From: Calothrix sp. PCC 7507
Lineage (GTDB): Bacteria > Cyanobacteriota > Cyanobacteriia > Cyanobacteriales > Nostocaceae
Length of the DNA stretch: 64,000 nucleotides
Reading direction: 5' to 3'
Assembly: GCF_000316575.1 (NCBI RefSeq)
Contig: NC_019682.1
Location: 5,020,001 to 5,084,000, forward strand
Shown here: positions 7,928 to 17,711 of the stretch, in pieces
Numbering within the stretch: position 1 is the first letter of the stretch
How the letters are laid out: every line of letters begins with the position of its first letter
Notes under the pieces: generated by a model
What the model was told of the DNA's origin: nothing
Databases searched by the model: none
The model's input: only the letters and a program-made list of their open reading frames with translations
Translations under genes and position numbers: made by a program

Positions 7928-8482
7928 CTAATCGCGGGGAATATACTCTTGATTGGCATAATCTTGAGGTTTGTCATAGTAGTTAGCTACCTTGACGATG
8001 CCATTGATAGACAAAACAATCGCTACAGCTTCTTTGGCGCTCCAAAAATATTCTACTAAATTAACACTCTTGTCTTTCGCACCAGAGCTTCCCAAAATCT
8101 TTACTACCTCTGGATAAGGTGTCCCAGGCTTCAGAGATTGCATCTTATTCCACAATTCCGCTAGTGGTTTATCGAATTTGTCTGGTATCTGAGACTGATA
8201 TATCTCTTGAAACTTAACACCAGTTTTGAACACCCGAAAATCAAGAAATATCTTATAGTTTTTTCCCGCCCAAATATAACGCTCCCTGGGAACTTGCTTC
8301 AGAGGTTTCCCCATTATTTTCAGCGCCTCTTCTATCTTCATATTGCCCCTAACTCGCTTTGCTTTCTTCAAGAAGGCAGTAGTGGCTTCTTTACTCAAGC
8401 TAGGTGCTGCTACGAGACTAGAACTGATGCTGCTAATCAAAACGGTAGTTCCAAAACCAAGAATAAATAACCTTCTCAACAT
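7928..8482 (-). CDS. Secreted BamE/SmpA-like lipoprotein-type protein
   Basis: 184 residues with an N-terminal signal peptide (MLRRLFILGFGTTVLISSISSSLVAAPS). No lipobox Cys, so secreted rather than lipidated. Two repeated segments, 'MKIEEALKIMGKPLKQVPRERYIWAG' (about 48-73) and 'PGTPYPEVVKILGSSGAKDKSVNLVEYFW' (about 118-147), have the helix-then-strands pattern of SmpA/OmlA (BamE-like) domains, where a G-x-x-x-x-x-V-x-x-x-L-G helix is typical. Function unknown; a fragment of a related gene lies at 7461. Confidence 0.6.
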   Translation of the reverse strand: MLRRLFILGFGTTVLISSISSSLVAAPSLSKEATTAFLKKAKRVRGNMKIEEALKIMGKPLKQVPRERYIWAGKNYKIFLDFRVFKTGVKFQEIYQSQIPDKFDKPLAELWNKMQSLKPGTPYPEVVKILGSSGAKDKSVNLVEYFWSAKEAVAIVLSINGIVKVANYYDKPQDYANQEYIPRD

Positions 8483-8561
8483 AGAGTTTCTCTGGACTTG
8501 TCACAATATCTATAATGTATAAAATATTACTCAAATATCTCTAAACCGTCCAGCCTAAGCT

Positions 8562-8942
8562 TCAAGGTTCCATCAAACCACGTCTAACAGCTTCACTCAA
8601 GGCGGTAGCCTTCCGCAAGAATCCTTCCTGATAAATTTGCATTAGGGTTTTTAACTCTGAACACTCATCTTCAGTAAGCCTACCTGCTTGTTGGTGATCA
8701 AGCAGTTGACTCAATCGGGAATCCTGTTCCGGTTCCATTTGCAGTTCGGTTAATGCCAGGATTTGTTCATTGGCAAGCGCTGAGACAGGCTCAATATCAG
8801 TGGCGTCTGCACTAACAAGCGGAATTGAAAGTTGAATGGTATCTGCTAAAATGCTGGCAACATCACGATTTGCTAATTTTGCAAAGCGCTCGGCACGTTG
8901 GTAAATCTCGTCTGACAGGGTAATCGTAATTCTGGTACTCAT
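8562..8942 (-). CDS. Ribbon-helix-helix antitoxin-like protein (orphan)
   Basis: 126 residues. 'STRITITLSDEIYQRAERFAKLANRDVASILADTIQLSI' (residues 2-40) is a ribbon-helix-helix DNA-binding fold. The second half ('RLTEDECSELKTLMQIYQEGFLRKATALSEAVRRGL') matches the toxin-contacting tail of a cyanobacterial antitoxin family often followed by an HNH or PIN-type gene. None follows here (the next gene is BamE-like), so it is an orphan. It could still autoregulate or act on another toxin. Confidence 0.7.
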   Translation of the reverse strand: MSTRITITLSDEIYQRAERFAKLANRDVASILADTIQLSIPLVSADATDIEPVSALANEQILALTELQMEPEQDSRLSQLLDHQQAGRLTEDECSELKTLMQIYQEGFLRKATALSEAVRRGLMEP

Positions 8943-9180
8943 GGCAGTTATGAAGATTCTTCTCTATTCTCTCTGGCGATCGCTGTTTCTCTCAACTATA
9001 GAATCATGTCTCTGAATGTGGGGGACTACCTCGTTATACCCAGCCAAAACAAGCTATCCGTAAATACAAGTTGCGATCATTGTGCAGAAACACCCCAATC
9101 GGGTAGCGATCGCGTTAAAATCTTGTCACACATACTTTTTAATCTGAGAACTACTATTACAAATATTTTCTGGCTAAAAT

Positions 9181-9194
9181 AGTATATCTGTTCT
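9181..9194 (+). promoter_or_regulatory. Candidate LexA box upstream of recA
   Basis: AGTATATCTGTTCT fits the Anabaena LexA consensus as I remember it (RGTACNNNDGTWCB) with one mismatch. It lies directly after TAAAAT (9175-9180), a plausible -10 element, about 55 nt before the recA ATG. Confidence 0.4.
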
Positions 9195-9246
9195 ACTCAG
9201 ACTCCAAACCCTACACTACTTAAAATCCATATACTTAGAGGCAGGA

Positions 9247-10326
9247 ATGGCTATCAACACCGATACTTCTGGCAAGCAGAAAGCTCTGAATATCGTACTT
9301 ACCCAGATTGAACGCAGCTTCGGTAAAGGAGCAATCATGCGCCTGGGTGATGCCACCCGGATGCGGGTAGAGACAATTTCTACTGGGGCGCTCACCTTGG
9401 ATTTGGCATTGGGCGGTGGTTTACCCAAGGGGCGGGTAATTGAAATCTACGGGCCGGAAAGTTCCGGTAAAACTACGGTAGCGCTACACGCACTCGCCGA
9501 AGTGCAAAAAAATGGCGGCATTGCAGCCTTTGTTGATGCTGAACATGCCCTCGATCCTACCTACGCTCAAGCACTGGGTGTAGATATTCAAAACTTGCTG
9601 GTTTCCCAACCTGATACTGGCGAATCGGCTTTAGAAATCGTCGATCAGTTGGTGCGTTCCGCTGCTGTCGATATCGTAGTCATTGACTCCGTCGCAGCAT
9701 TGGTTCCCCGCGCAGAAATTGAGGGTGATATGGGTGATACCCACGTTGGTTTGCAAGCGCGGTTGATGAGCCAAGCCCTACGTAAGATTACTGGCAACAT
9801 AGGTAAATCTGGCTGCACAGTAATTTTTATCAACCAGTTGCGCCAGAAAATTGGTGTCACCTACGGTAGCCCTGAAACTACAACTGGTGGTAACGCATTG
9901 AAGTTTTACGCCTCGGTACGTTTGGACATCCGCCGGATTCAAACCTTGAAGAAAGGTACAGATGAATTTGGCAACCGCGTTAAAGTCAAAGTTGCTAAAA
10001 ATAAAGTAGCGCCGCCTTTCAGAATCGCGGAGTTTGATATTATTTTTGGTAAAGGGATTTCTACGTTAGGTTGTTTGGTTGATTTAGCAGAAGAAACTGG
10101 TATCTTGCTCCGCAAAGGTGCTTGGTATAGCTACAACGGTGAGAACATTTCCCAAGGTCGGGATAATGCGATCAAGTATTTAGAAGAAAAGCCAGAATTT
10201 GCTGAAAAAATTACGCAGCAAGTCCGTGAAAAGCTAGATAAGGGAGCTGTTGTTTCTGCTAACTCTGTGGTTAAAACTAGCGAAGAAGACGAAGACGAAG
10301 AAGAAATCGATTTAGACGAGGAATAA
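9247..10326 (+). CDS. recA: Recombinase RecA
   Basis: 359 residues, full length. It forms ATP-dependent filaments on single-stranded DNA, catalyses strand exchange, and activates LexA self-cleavage. Walker [10 protein letters not shown] (69-77), Walker B '[18 protein letters not shown]' (about 141-158), the conserved '[21 protein letters not shown]' loop region (about 197-217), and an acidic C-terminal tail ([14 protein letters not shown]). The ATG is preceded by AGAGGCAGGA (Shine-Dalgarno). Monocistronic, with a terminator at 10419-10454 and a possible LexA box upstream. Confidence 0.99.
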   Translation: MAINTDTSGKQKALNIVLTQIERSFGKGAIMRLGDATRMRVETISTGALTLDLALGGGLPKGRVIEIYGPESSGKTTVALHALAEVQKNGGIAAFVDAEHALDPTYAQALGVDIQNLLVSQPDTGESALEIVDQLVRSAAVDIVVIDSVAALVPRAEIEGDMGDTHVGLQARLMSQALRKITGNIGKSGCTVIFINQLRQKIGVTYGSPETTTGGNALKFYASVRLDIRRIQTLKKGTDEFGNRVKVKVAKNKVAPPFRIAEFDIIFGKGISTLGCLVDLAEETGILLRKGAWYSYNGENISQGRDNAIKYLEEKPEFAEKITQQVREKLDKGAVVSANSVVKTSEEDEDEEEIDLDEE

Positions 10327-10331
10327 TACGA

Positions 10332-10362
10332 GATCCCCGACTTCTTTAAGAAGTCGGGGATC
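10332..10362. repeat. Palindromic repeat (GATCCCCGACTTCTT hairpin)
   Basis: Near-perfect 14-15 bp inverted repeat with a tiny loop, just after recA. A variant of the same hairpin occurs at 24250-24280, so it is a mobile REP-like palindrome rather than a recA-specific terminator. Confidence 0.75.
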
Positions 10363-10418
10363 TAAACACAACAAACCTCTCAAAACTAATAGGGAATTAG
10401 TAACTATTCCTCATACAC

Positions 10419-10454
10419 AAAAACTCCAGCCTCTTGTGGGTGGAGTTTTTTATT
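10419..10454 (+). terminator. Rho-independent terminator after recA
   Basis: AAAAACTCCA and TGGAGTTTTT pair around a short loop, followed by TTATTTT. The stem is symmetrical enough to work for the converging FHA gene as well. Confidence 0.75.
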
Positions 10455-10463
10455 TTGAATCAC

Positions 10464-11237
10464 TTAGAGTTTTTGTTTGCTAAATAAGCGGTCTAAAATG
10501 TCTGATTTTTCTTCTGCACTGAAGCTGCTATGCTCATGTCCCATCTCCTCAATTAAGCCTGACTCTCTAGCAGCCTCTAGAGAATCATTGAGGTTTTGTG
10601 TCCGATGTTTTTGTTGCTCATGCTGACTATTCAGTATTTTGACTGAATTACTATCCATTCGCGGCACAAGCTGCATGAGTAATTCTATGGCGACAGTTGG
10701 CAGGGTGCGACAGAGATGATTCACAAAAAAATCAAAAGTTATAGTCCCTAGACGGATGCGATCGCCATCTTTAAGCTTGATTGGCTGATAAACGGGTTCA
10801 CCATTCACAAAAGAGCCGTTGGCGCTGTTAAAGTCGAATAAATAAAAGCCTTGATCTTCAATATATTGAATAGCAGCGTGGCGATCGGATAGATATTTAT
10901 CAGCAATACAAATCCCACTGTTCCCATCTCGACCTATCGTCCAAATTCCCTGTGGCTGTTGTAAACGTTGCGTCTTATTTTCACACAGGTTAGTAACCAC
11001 ATAGACCTTAGAAGCATCTACTACACCCTCCACATAATGCGACTTCACACCTGTGAGCGATCGCTGATCTAAATTTTCTAACTGGAGAATTTCATCTAAA
11101 AGGCTGGTATGGTGTTCATACAACTTCCGGAATACTTGAAATAAACCTAATTGCTGTTCTAGTTCTTGCTCTTGTAACTCAGCCATCATCGGCGAGCTTT
11201 TTGCTGTGAACACACGTGACTTACTGATTTCGGTCAT
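10464..11237 (-). CDS. FHA domain protein
   Basis: 257 residues. The FHA domain lies at about 97-172: 'GIWTIGRDGNSGICIADKYLSDRHAAIQY' (conserved GR...S-x-x-H) and 'FDFNSANGSFVNGEPV' (N-G-S/T-x-V-N-G), the phosphothreonine-binding loops. The N-terminal helices (about 15-60) and charged C-terminal region (190-257) are less conserved. Soluble, no membrane segment. It probably reads Ser/Thr phosphorylation; the kinase at 11840-13459 on the same strand upstream is a natural candidate partner, though 600 bp and a MITE separate them. Confidence 0.88.
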   Translation of the reverse strand: MTEISKSRVFTAKSSPMMAELQEQELEQQLGLFQVFRKLYEHHTSLLDEILQLENLDQRSLTGVKSHYVEGVVDASKVYVVTNLCENKTQRLQQPQGIWTIGRDGNSGICIADKYLSDRHAAIQYIEDQGFYLFDFNSANGSFVNGEPVYQPIKLKDGDRIRLGTITFDFFVNHLCRTLPTVAIELLMQLVPRMDSNSVKILNSQHEQQKHRTQNLNDSLEAARESGLIEEMGHEHSSFSAEEKSDILDRLFSKQKL

Positions 11238-11529
11238 TAATATTTCTTTTCAGCCTACTATCAGGAATAACTGTTTTTACTGGCTGCTGTTATCTGAAAA
11301 ATAGATCAGCAGCAGATTTTTAAGTTTTTTTAGCTTGCAGTCAAAGTTTTCCTGGTTTTCGTTGTTTTGAAAAATCCTGATAAAAAGTTTTGTAACACGT
11401 TATTTTTTATTGTAAATTAAGTTTTCTTAATTGTGATGCATCACAATTATTAAAATTTTATTATATAATCACGAAAATGGCAAAAACTATAGTAAACACT
11501 CAGCCTCTAGCCTCAAAATCCTAAGACTA

Positions 11530-11639
11530 AGTAAGTCGGCACAATAAAATCAAACTATATTATGTGAATAAAAATGAGCTAGGCTGAAACCTTTCTACTT
11601 AGTGCCTTATCCAGCGACAATTATTCACGCCGACTTACT
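11530..11639. mobile_element. MITE-like element in the 600-bp FHA-kinase gap
   Basis: AGTAAGTCGGC (11530-11540) and its exact inverse GCCGACTTACT (11629-11639); 110 bp with no coding potential. The rest of 11238-11839 is AT-rich, and I see no gene in it. Confidence 0.7.
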
Positions 11640-11839
11640 AAAGTAATTGAGATCAGGCTGCCCACCGTCGCATTCAGCCGAAAACATCAAATCTGAGTAT
11701 TCAGTATTCTCGTACTCGAAAGTCCTCTATCATATCATGTCGGGCTGATTAATTATGAATCCCGCATCAAAAACCTGAAAACTCTTTTTCCCCCTGTTCC
11801 CTTGCAGTCTTCATGATAAGTCTTTCACCGGACACGATA

Positions 11840-13459
11840 TCACAACAAGCCCCGCTTACCATTGGGGCGCACAGTCAACCAATTGGTTTTAGCTAGTGCG
11901 AGCTGCTCTTCAGAAATTTTCGCACCTGTAAGATTAGCTCCACACAGATTAGCTCCTCGGAGATTAGCATTACTGAGATAAGCATAGCTAAAGTCAGCAC
12001 CTCGGAGGTCTGCGCCTTCTAAGTCCGCGTTGTTGAGGTAAGCCTTACTGAAATTAGCATCTCGAAGATTAGCGTAAGCCAGATTGGCTTTACCAAAGTC
12101 ACTGTTGCGTAGATTAGCTCCCTGGAAGTTAGTTTTTCGCAATTGAGCCGAATGGAAATTAGTCTCAGATAAATCAGCACCTTGCAGGTTCAACATACTC
12201 AAATTGTGTAGGGCAAAATCTCGCCTTCCCTTGAGATAAGAGGTTAGTAAACTTTGGGTGTCTAACTTACGTGCGACTTGAGAATTTTGACTTTGCGAAC
12301 CATTGCTGTTGCTGCTACCCAAAGTAGCTTGCTTTGCTGTCAGACTCCCTGGTTGCATTCTGGCTGTATGCAATCCAGCTCCTTCCGCGGCCTTAGCTCG
12401 TCTAGCTCGAATTGCTGCTGCTACCTGTGCCACTCCTGAGCTAGTAAAACTTGCAGAAGGGTTATTACACAAAATACCAGAATCATCCCTGTGGTAATGT
12501 GCTTGTTCTTTAACAGCTAAATCAGATTTAATCAGTAGCCCTTGAGCTAGACTCTCCAGGTATGGTTCCATCTCCAGCCCCCTGAGTACATCATCAGCTG
12601 ACTGGTAACGGTTGCGTACTGACACCTCTAACATTTTCCGCAGTACACTTTTTAGATGGTCGCTCACTTGTACAAGCTGCTCCCACATCATCTCACCCGT
12701 TGTGGGACTGTATGCCAAATCTTTGGGAGATTTGCCAGTGAGCAAATAAATGCATGTTACTCCCAGCGCATAAATATCGCTAGCATAAACTGGACGCATC
12801 GCCATCTGCTCTGGAGGTGCAAAGCCAGGAGTTCCGATGGCGTATGCAGTTAATGCTGTATGTTCCGATTGGTTAGTTATCGCTTGGGTGACTTGGTTTT
12901 TGACAGCGCCAAAGTCGATAAGCACCATTCTCGCATCTTGAGTGCGACGAATTAAGTTAGCTGGTTTGATATCGCGGTGAATCACCTTGCGCTCATGGAT
13001 GTACTGCAGCAATGGCAGGATCTCACTTAAAAATTGTTTGACTCCAGCTTCGCTCAAGTTGCCGTTACGTTTGATCTCCTGTTGTAAAGTAGCACCACTG
13101 ATGTATTCCTGAATTAAGTAGAAGTGGTGACCGTCTTCAAAATAGTCGAGAAGCCTCGGTATTTGGGGATGATTGCCAATTCTACCTAGGGTTTTAGCCT
13201 CTCGTTCAAAGAGTTCTCGCGCCATCTGCAAAACCTGTGGTGCGGTTGTTGAGGGGCGCAGTTGCTTGATTACACAACTCGGTTCTCCTGGTAGGGCTTG
13301 GTCGCAAGCTAAGAAAGTTGCGCCAAAGCCACCCTGACCTAATGGTTTGATCACTTGATAGCGATCGTTCAACAATAGTTGCGAGCCACAAGACTGACAC
13401 TTTTGGCTATGTGCCAAATTTTCTGGATTGGGACAAGTAGGATTTAAGCAATAGCTCAT
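11840..13459 (-). CDS. Ser/Thr protein kinase with pentapeptide repeats (SpkB-like)
   Basis: 539 residues. An N-terminal zinc-ribbon-like segment (C4, C9, C21, C24) leads into a Hanks-type kinase: glycine loop LGQGGFGATF (40-49), VIK lysine near 65, catalytic loop 'HRDIKPANL' (about 160), 'LIDFGAVK' (DFG, about 180) and 'GTPGFAPPEQ' (APE equivalent). A linker (about 330-400) follows, then pentapeptide A(D/N)Lxx repeats (about 420-520), which fold as a right-handed beta helix. This architecture matches Synechocystis SpkB, linked there to oxidative stress. No membrane helix. It may phosphorylate ligands of the FHA protein downstream. Confidence 0.93.
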   Translation of the reverse strand: MSYCLNPTCPNPENLAHSQKCQSCGSQLLLNDRYQVIKPLGQGGFGATFLACDQALPGEPSCVIKQLRPSTTAPQVLQMARELFEREAKTLGRIGNHPQIPRLLDYFEDGHHFYLIQEYISGATLQQEIKRNGNLSEAGVKQFLSEILPLLQYIHERKVIHRDIKPANLIRRTQDARMVLIDFGAVKNQVTQAITNQSEHTALTAYAIGTPGFAPPEQMAMRPVYASDIYALGVTCIYLLTGKSPKDLAYSPTTGEMMWEQLVQVSDHLKSVLRKMLEVSVRNRYQSADDVLRGLEMEPYLESLAQGLLIKSDLAVKEQAHYHRDDSGILCNNPSASFTSSGVAQVAAAIRARRAKAAEGAGLHTARMQPGSLTAKQATLGSSNSNGSQSQNSQVARKLDTQSLLTSYLKGRRDFALHNLSMLNLQGADLSETNFHSAQLRKTNFQGANLRNSDFGKANLAYANLRDANFSKAYLNNADLEGADLRGADFSYAYLSNANLRGANLCGANLTGAKISEEQLALAKTNWLTVRPNGKRGLL

Positions 13460-13772
13460 GCACCGTCAACTCGCTGCTCAAAATAATCATGGGAAGCGTT
13501 GCACTCTCTTTCCATTATTGAAAGCAGAATTAACTTATGCCAGGTAATTTCTGCGGGAAATCCTTTGAAGAGTTGCTAAAGTTAGACCAGGTTAGCGTAA
13601 AGCGATCGTAATTCCACGCAGGTTGATTATACTTAGGCTTACACACCAGACTTGAAATTGCTGAGTCCTGAAATAAAAAACACTTATCCCCAGTCCCAAT
13701 CCCCAGTCCCTTTTTCATGTGATCTATTGAGAGTGCTGAGTAAAAAATACTCAACACTCTTCATTGCTTTGC
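13460..13772. other. Intergenic, kinase to hemL
   Basis: No gene seen. It contains a hairpin at about 13729-13760 (GAGTGCTGAGTA with its near inverse) directly after the hemL stop on the minus strand. This could end hemL transcription, but has no T-run outside the loop. Confidence 0.4.
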
Positions 13773-15071
13773 TTACAAACTAGACAACACGTCCCGTGCG
13801 ACAGTTAAAGTCTGCTCAATATCTGCCTCAGTATGAGCAAAAGACGTAAATCCGGCCTCAAACTGAGAGGGCGCTAGATAAACACCGCGCTCTAACATAC
13901 CGCGATGAAAGCGTCCAAATTTGGCTGTATCGGACTTTTTAGCATCTTCGTAGTTATGCACTGGGCCAGAGGTGAAGAATAAGCCGAACATAGCACTGAT
14001 TTGACCACCGCAAGCTGCATGACCAGTTTCTTGAGCAATTTGCAACAAGCCATCTGAGAGTTTCCGAGTAATCTGGTCTAGATACTCATAAGTACCTGGT
14101 TTTTGCAGCAATTCTAGAGTCTTAATCCCAGCTGTCATCGCCAAAGGATTACCAGAAAGAGTTCCTGCTTGATAAACAGGGCCCGCAGGGGCAATCATTG
14201 ACATGATCTCTCGACGACCACCATAGGCTCCTACTGGCAAGCCACCGCCAATTACTTTGCCCAATGTGGTTAAGTCGGGGGTGACGCCAAATTTCTGTTG
14301 AGCGCCTCCATAAGCAATGCGGAAGCCAGTCATTACTTCGTCAAAGACTAACAATGCTCCATGTTCATGGGTGATTTCTCGTAAGCCTTCTAGAAAACCA
14401 GCATCGGGAGTAATGAACCCTGCATTACCCACGACTGGCTCGAGGATGACACCAGCAATCTCGTCGCGGTGTTCTGCAAACAATGCTTTGACAGCTTCTA
14501 GGTCATTGTATGGTGCTGTCAGTGTGCTGCTAGTTACCGATTTTGGTACTCCTGGTGAGTCTGGTAAGCCGAGTGTAGCTACCCCAGAACCTGCCTTGAC
14601 AAGAAACATGTCAGCGTGACCGTGGTAGCAGCCTTCAAATTTGATGACTTTTTCTCGGTTGGTGAAAGCCCGCATCAGCCGCAAAACTGCCATACAAGCT
14701 TCTGTACCGGAGTTGACAAATCTGACCATTTCGATGCTAGGGACGGCATCGATGACCATTTCTGCCAGGACATTTTCCAAGGCGGAGGGCGCACCGAAGC
14801 TAGTACCTTTTTCCAAGGCTTCATGCAGGGCTGCAATTACCTCTGGATGGGCGTGACCGCAAATAGCAGGACCCCAAGTGCCTACATAGTCGATGTATTG
14901 GTTGCCATCTACATCCCAAATGTATGCGCCTTTAACGTGATCAAAAACAATGGGTTGTCCACCGACGGATTTGAAGGCACGCACTGGGGAACTCACTCCT
15001 CCTGGCATGAGGTTCTGAGCAGCTGCGAAGATTTCTTGTGATTTTGTAGTTTTAATGGTTGTATTTACCAA
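13773..15071 (-). CDS. hemL: Glutamate-1-semialdehyde 2,1-aminomutase
   Basis: 432 residues, full length. This PLP enzyme turns glutamate-1-semialdehyde into 5-aminolevulinate, the entry to haem, chlorophyll and bilin synthesis. Class III aminotransferase motifs: '[23 protein letters not shown]' (about 121-143), '[17 protein letters not shown]' (DEV aspartate about 245) and '[17 protein letters not shown]' (about 270, containing the PLP lysine). N-terminal '[16 protein letters not shown]' is typical of HemL. Divergent from hisIE. Pairs functionally, though not in one operon, with acsF at 1942. Confidence 0.97.
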   Translation of the reverse strand: MVNTTIKTTKSQEIFAAAQNLMPGGVSSPVRAFKSVGGQPIVFDHVKGAYIWDVDGNQYIDYVGTWGPAICGHAHPEVIAALHEALEKGTSFGAPSALENVLAEMVIDAVPSIEMVRFVNSGTEACMAVLRLMRAFTNREKVIKFEGCYHGHADMFLVKAGSGVATLGLPDSPGVPKSVTSSTLTAPYNDLEAVKALFAEHRDEIAGVILEPVVGNAGFITPDAGFLEGLREITHEHGALLVFDEVMTGFRIAYGGAQQKFGVTPDLTTLGKVIGGGLPVGAYGGRREIMSMIAPAGPVYQAGTLSGNPLAMTAGIKTLELLQKPGTYEYLDQITRKLSDGLLQIAQETGHAACGGQISAMFGLFFTSGPVHNYEDAKKSDTAKFGRFHRGMLERGVYLAPSQFEAGFTSFAHTEADIEQTLTVARDVLSSL

Positions 15072-15260
15072 GATTTTCTCCTAGCAGTGGGGAACAAAAA
15101 AAGCTCTATCTTAGGATAAGATGAAAGACTGCTTAGAATTCTTATCGTATAAAATTAGCTGCACCCAGAAGATGACATTATGTTATGCAGGTGTTGGGGA
15201 GTAGGCGACGATCGCTAAAAACTCTGCTGTCTGCTCAATTGAGAATGGTATCGTGAATTC

Positions 15261-15944
15261 ATGAATCATTCTCATGAACACAAATTAGCTGGTATGTTTT
15301 CTACTGATTCGCACTCACTGCACCAGGCCATCCCTATTGAAAAGATTCGCTACGATGAACGGGGTCTGGTGCCAGCAATAGTCCAAGATTATCTCGATGG
15401 TGCTGTTTTGATGATGGCGTGGATGAGTCGGGAGTCGTTACAGAAGACTTTAGACACGGGAGAAACTTGGTTTTGGAGTCGTTCCCGTCAGGAGTTATGG
15501 CACAAGGGCGCGACTTCTGGGCATATTCAAAAAGTCCAAAGTATCCGGTATGACTGCGATAGTGATGCCCTATTAATTGGGGTAGAGCAGCTAGGAGATA
15601 TTGCTTGTCATACTGGTGAGCGTAGCTGTTTTCATCAAGTGGATGGGCAAATTGTTGCACCACCAGGAGATACATTATCCCAATTGTTTCAGGTGATATG
15701 CGATCGCCGGGATCATCCAAATGAAAATTCCTATACTTGTAAGTTATTCGCGGGTGGTGATAACAAGATTTTGAAAAAGATTGGTGAGGAGACTGCTGAG
15801 GTGGTGATGGCTTTTAAGGATGATGAACCTGATGCGATCGCTGGCGAAGTCGCAGATTTGCTCTATCATACTCTCGTTGCTCTAGCTCATCACCAAGTTG
15901 ATATCAAGGCGGTGTATCGCCAGCTGCAAGAGCGCCGGAAATAA
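15261..15944 (+). CDS. hisIE: Bifunctional phosphoribosyl-AMP cyclohydrolase / phosphoribosyl-ATP pyrophosphatase
   Basis: 227 residues. The HisI domain (about 25-125) shows '[29 protein letters not shown]' and the metal-binding '[15 protein letters not shown]...[10 protein letters not shown]'. The HisE domain (about 135-227) shows '[17 protein letters not shown]' and '[13 protein letters not shown]'. It performs histidine steps 2 and 3, hydrolysing PR-ATP to PR-AMP and opening the purine ring. The first ATG is used; an ATG 12 codons in is an alternative. Terminator at 16085-16113. Convergent with hisD. Confidence 0.97.
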   Translation: MNHSHEHKLAGMFSTDSHSLHQAIPIEKIRYDERGLVPAIVQDYLDGAVLMMAWMSRESLQKTLDTGETWFWSRSRQELWHKGATSGHIQKVQSIRYDCDSDALLIGVEQLGDIACHTGERSCFHQVDGQIVAPPGDTLSQLFQVICDRRDHPNENSYTCKLFAGGDNKILKKIGEETAEVVMAFKDDEPDAIAGEVADLLYHTLVALAHHQVDIKAVYRQLQERRK

Positions 15945-16084
15945 AATTAGTTAGGGAATGGGGAATGGGGAAATGAAAGCAGCAAATTATACATGATTGC
16001 TATCATACATACTTCTCAAGCAAGATGTTTTAGCAACGACGATAATTTTAGATTGTATGTATACTTTTACCCTGAGTGAATTTT

Positions 16085-16113
16085 GGGCTTGGTTTCCCTC
16101 CCAAGCCCTTTTT
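16085..16113 (+). terminator. Rho-independent terminator after hisIE
   Basis: GGGCTTGG and CCAAGCCC stem with an 8-nt loop, followed by TTTTT. The rest of 15945-16365 holds a low-complexity stretch and short heptamer repeats near 16330, and no gene. Confidence 0.85.
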
Positions 16114-16365
16114 CATGTCTATTGATGAAGAGGCAAGGGTAGGGGTATTTTCCCCCTGCCTTTTAACGCACAATTTCGGGGGAAATTTTTTGCGCCTTCA
16201 GCCCTAAATACGTTGTTTTTCTTTGCGCCTTTGCGCCTACCCTGCGGGTTCCGCTTGCGGTATGCGTGAGATAAACCTCTTGACAAATCTAGAACAACAG
16301 CGAATGAAACAGCCCTGCGCCCCTTGTGGGCGGTCTAACACTCATCACTCAGCACTCAGCACTCT

Positions 16366-17649
16366 TCATGGTGTCAGCCGCACCGCCACACTACCTGCGT
16401 GAGCTGGCAAGCCTTCTGCTTCTGCTAGGGTCACGGCTGCTTTGCCGATCGCCTGCAATGACTGTTGATTGCATTCTAAATAGGTAATCCGCTTGAGAAA
16501 ATCGTAAACACTCAACCCAGAGGCAAAACGGGCTGAACGGGCGGTAGGTAGTACATGGTTGGGGCCTCCTAAATAATCGCCAATGGCTTCTGGGGTATAG
16601 CGTCCCAAAAATATGCTCCCCGCACACCTAATCTGATTAGCCAGCAGTTGTGGCTCGTCTACGCACAATTCCACGTGTTCTGGAGCGAGTTGATTGAGTA
16701 ACGGTATGCTTTGCCCTAAGTCACTGACTAGAATTACTGCTCCATGTTCTTGCCAACTGGCTCTAGCTACTTCTTTCGTCGGTAAGTTAGCGAGGACTTG
16801 TTCAACCGCCGAAATCACTTTCTGAGCAAATATTTCCGAATCGGTAATCAAAATTGACTGGGCACTAGGATCGTGTTCTGCTTGTGAGAGTAAATCCCAA
16901 GCAATCCAGTCGGGATTATTTTTGCTATCAGCGACAACCAGAATTTCTGAGGGCCCAGCTATGCTGTCAATGCCCACGGTGCCAAATACTTGGCGTTTGG
17001 CTTCAGCAACGTAAGCGTTACCAGGGCCAACTATTTTATCTACAGGGACAATGCTTTGAGTGCCATAAGCTAAGGCGGCGATCGCTTGCGCCCCACCAAT
17101 ACCGTATATTTCAGTTACACCCGCAATTTGAGCGGCTGCCAATACTGCGGGATTAATCTCGCCCTTCGGCATGGGTACTGTCATCACAATCCGCTCTACG
17201 CCTGCAATTTTGGCAGGTAATGCGTTCATCAACACAGAACTGGGATAGCTGGCGCGTCCTCCAGGTACGTAAATTCCCACTTGTGACAGGGCTACCCAAT
17301 TTAATCCCAATCTCACCCCGACGCTATCAGTAAAATCCACATTTACTGGCAATTGCTTGTCATGAAAAGCACTAATTCGCGACGCTGCCAGTTCCAGTGC
17401 TGATTTCACCTCTGCGGGACATTTGGCGGCTTGTTCGGCAATAAAGCTATCAGTGAGACGCAGCGACTGGAGGTCAAAATGGTCGAAGCGGCTGGTATAT
17501 TCTTTAACTGCTGCATCACCACGAGCTTTGACATTAGCCAAAATATCTCGGACTGTCCCGCTAACATCAACTGTAGCTTCCCGGCGATCGCTCACGAGTG
17601 TGCTAAATTTGGCTGAAAAGTCTTGATCGGTGGTTTGAAGTAGTTGCAT
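16366..17649 (-). CDS. hisD: Histidinol dehydrogenase
   Basis: 427 residues, full length. It performs the last two oxidations of histidine synthesis (L-histidinol to L-histidine, NAD- and zinc-dependent). Signatures: 'GLNWVALSQVGIYVPGGRASYPSSVLMNALPAKIAG' (about 119-154), 'DKIVGPGNAYVAEAKRQVFG' (about 203-222), 'SIAGPSEILVVAD' (about 228-240), 'QAEHDPSAQSILIT' (catalytic and zinc region), and 'GPNHVLPTARSARF' near 365. Convergent with hisIE, so two histidine genes lie side by side, although cyanobacterial his genes are generally scattered. Confidence 0.98.
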   Translation of the reverse strand: MQLLQTTDQDFSAKFSTLVSDRREATVDVSGTVRDILANVKARGDAAVKEYTSRFDHFDLQSLRLTDSFIAEQAAKCPAEVKSALELAASRISAFHDKQLPVNVDFTDSVGVRLGLNWVALSQVGIYVPGGRASYPSSVLMNALPAKIAGVERIVMTVPMPKGEINPAVLAAAQIAGVTEIYGIGGAQAIAALAYGTQSIVPVDKIVGPGNAYVAEAKRQVFGTVGIDSIAGPSEILVVADSKNNPDWIAWDLLSQAEHDPSAQSILITDSEIFAQKVISAVEQVLANLPTKEVARASWQEHGAVILVSDLGQSIPLLNQLAPEHVELCVDEPQLLANQIRCAGSIFLGRYTPEAIGDYLGGPNHVLPTARSARFASGLSVYDFLKRITYLECNQQSLQAIGKAAVTLAEAEGLPAHAGSVAVRLTP

Positions 17650-17711
17650 GGACAGTATCTTGGCAGCGGTAAGGTCGATAATTTTAGTTTAAAACGGTAA
17701 GCAGCTCATAT

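Noticed and set aside
10332-10362. Strong hairpin after recA as its terminator
   Set aside because: Lacks a T-run and recurs at 24250, so called a mobile palindrome; the real terminator is placed at 10419-10454.
14317-15041. Long plus-strand frames opposite hemL
   Set aside because: Antisense shadows of a well-supported aminotransferase gene.
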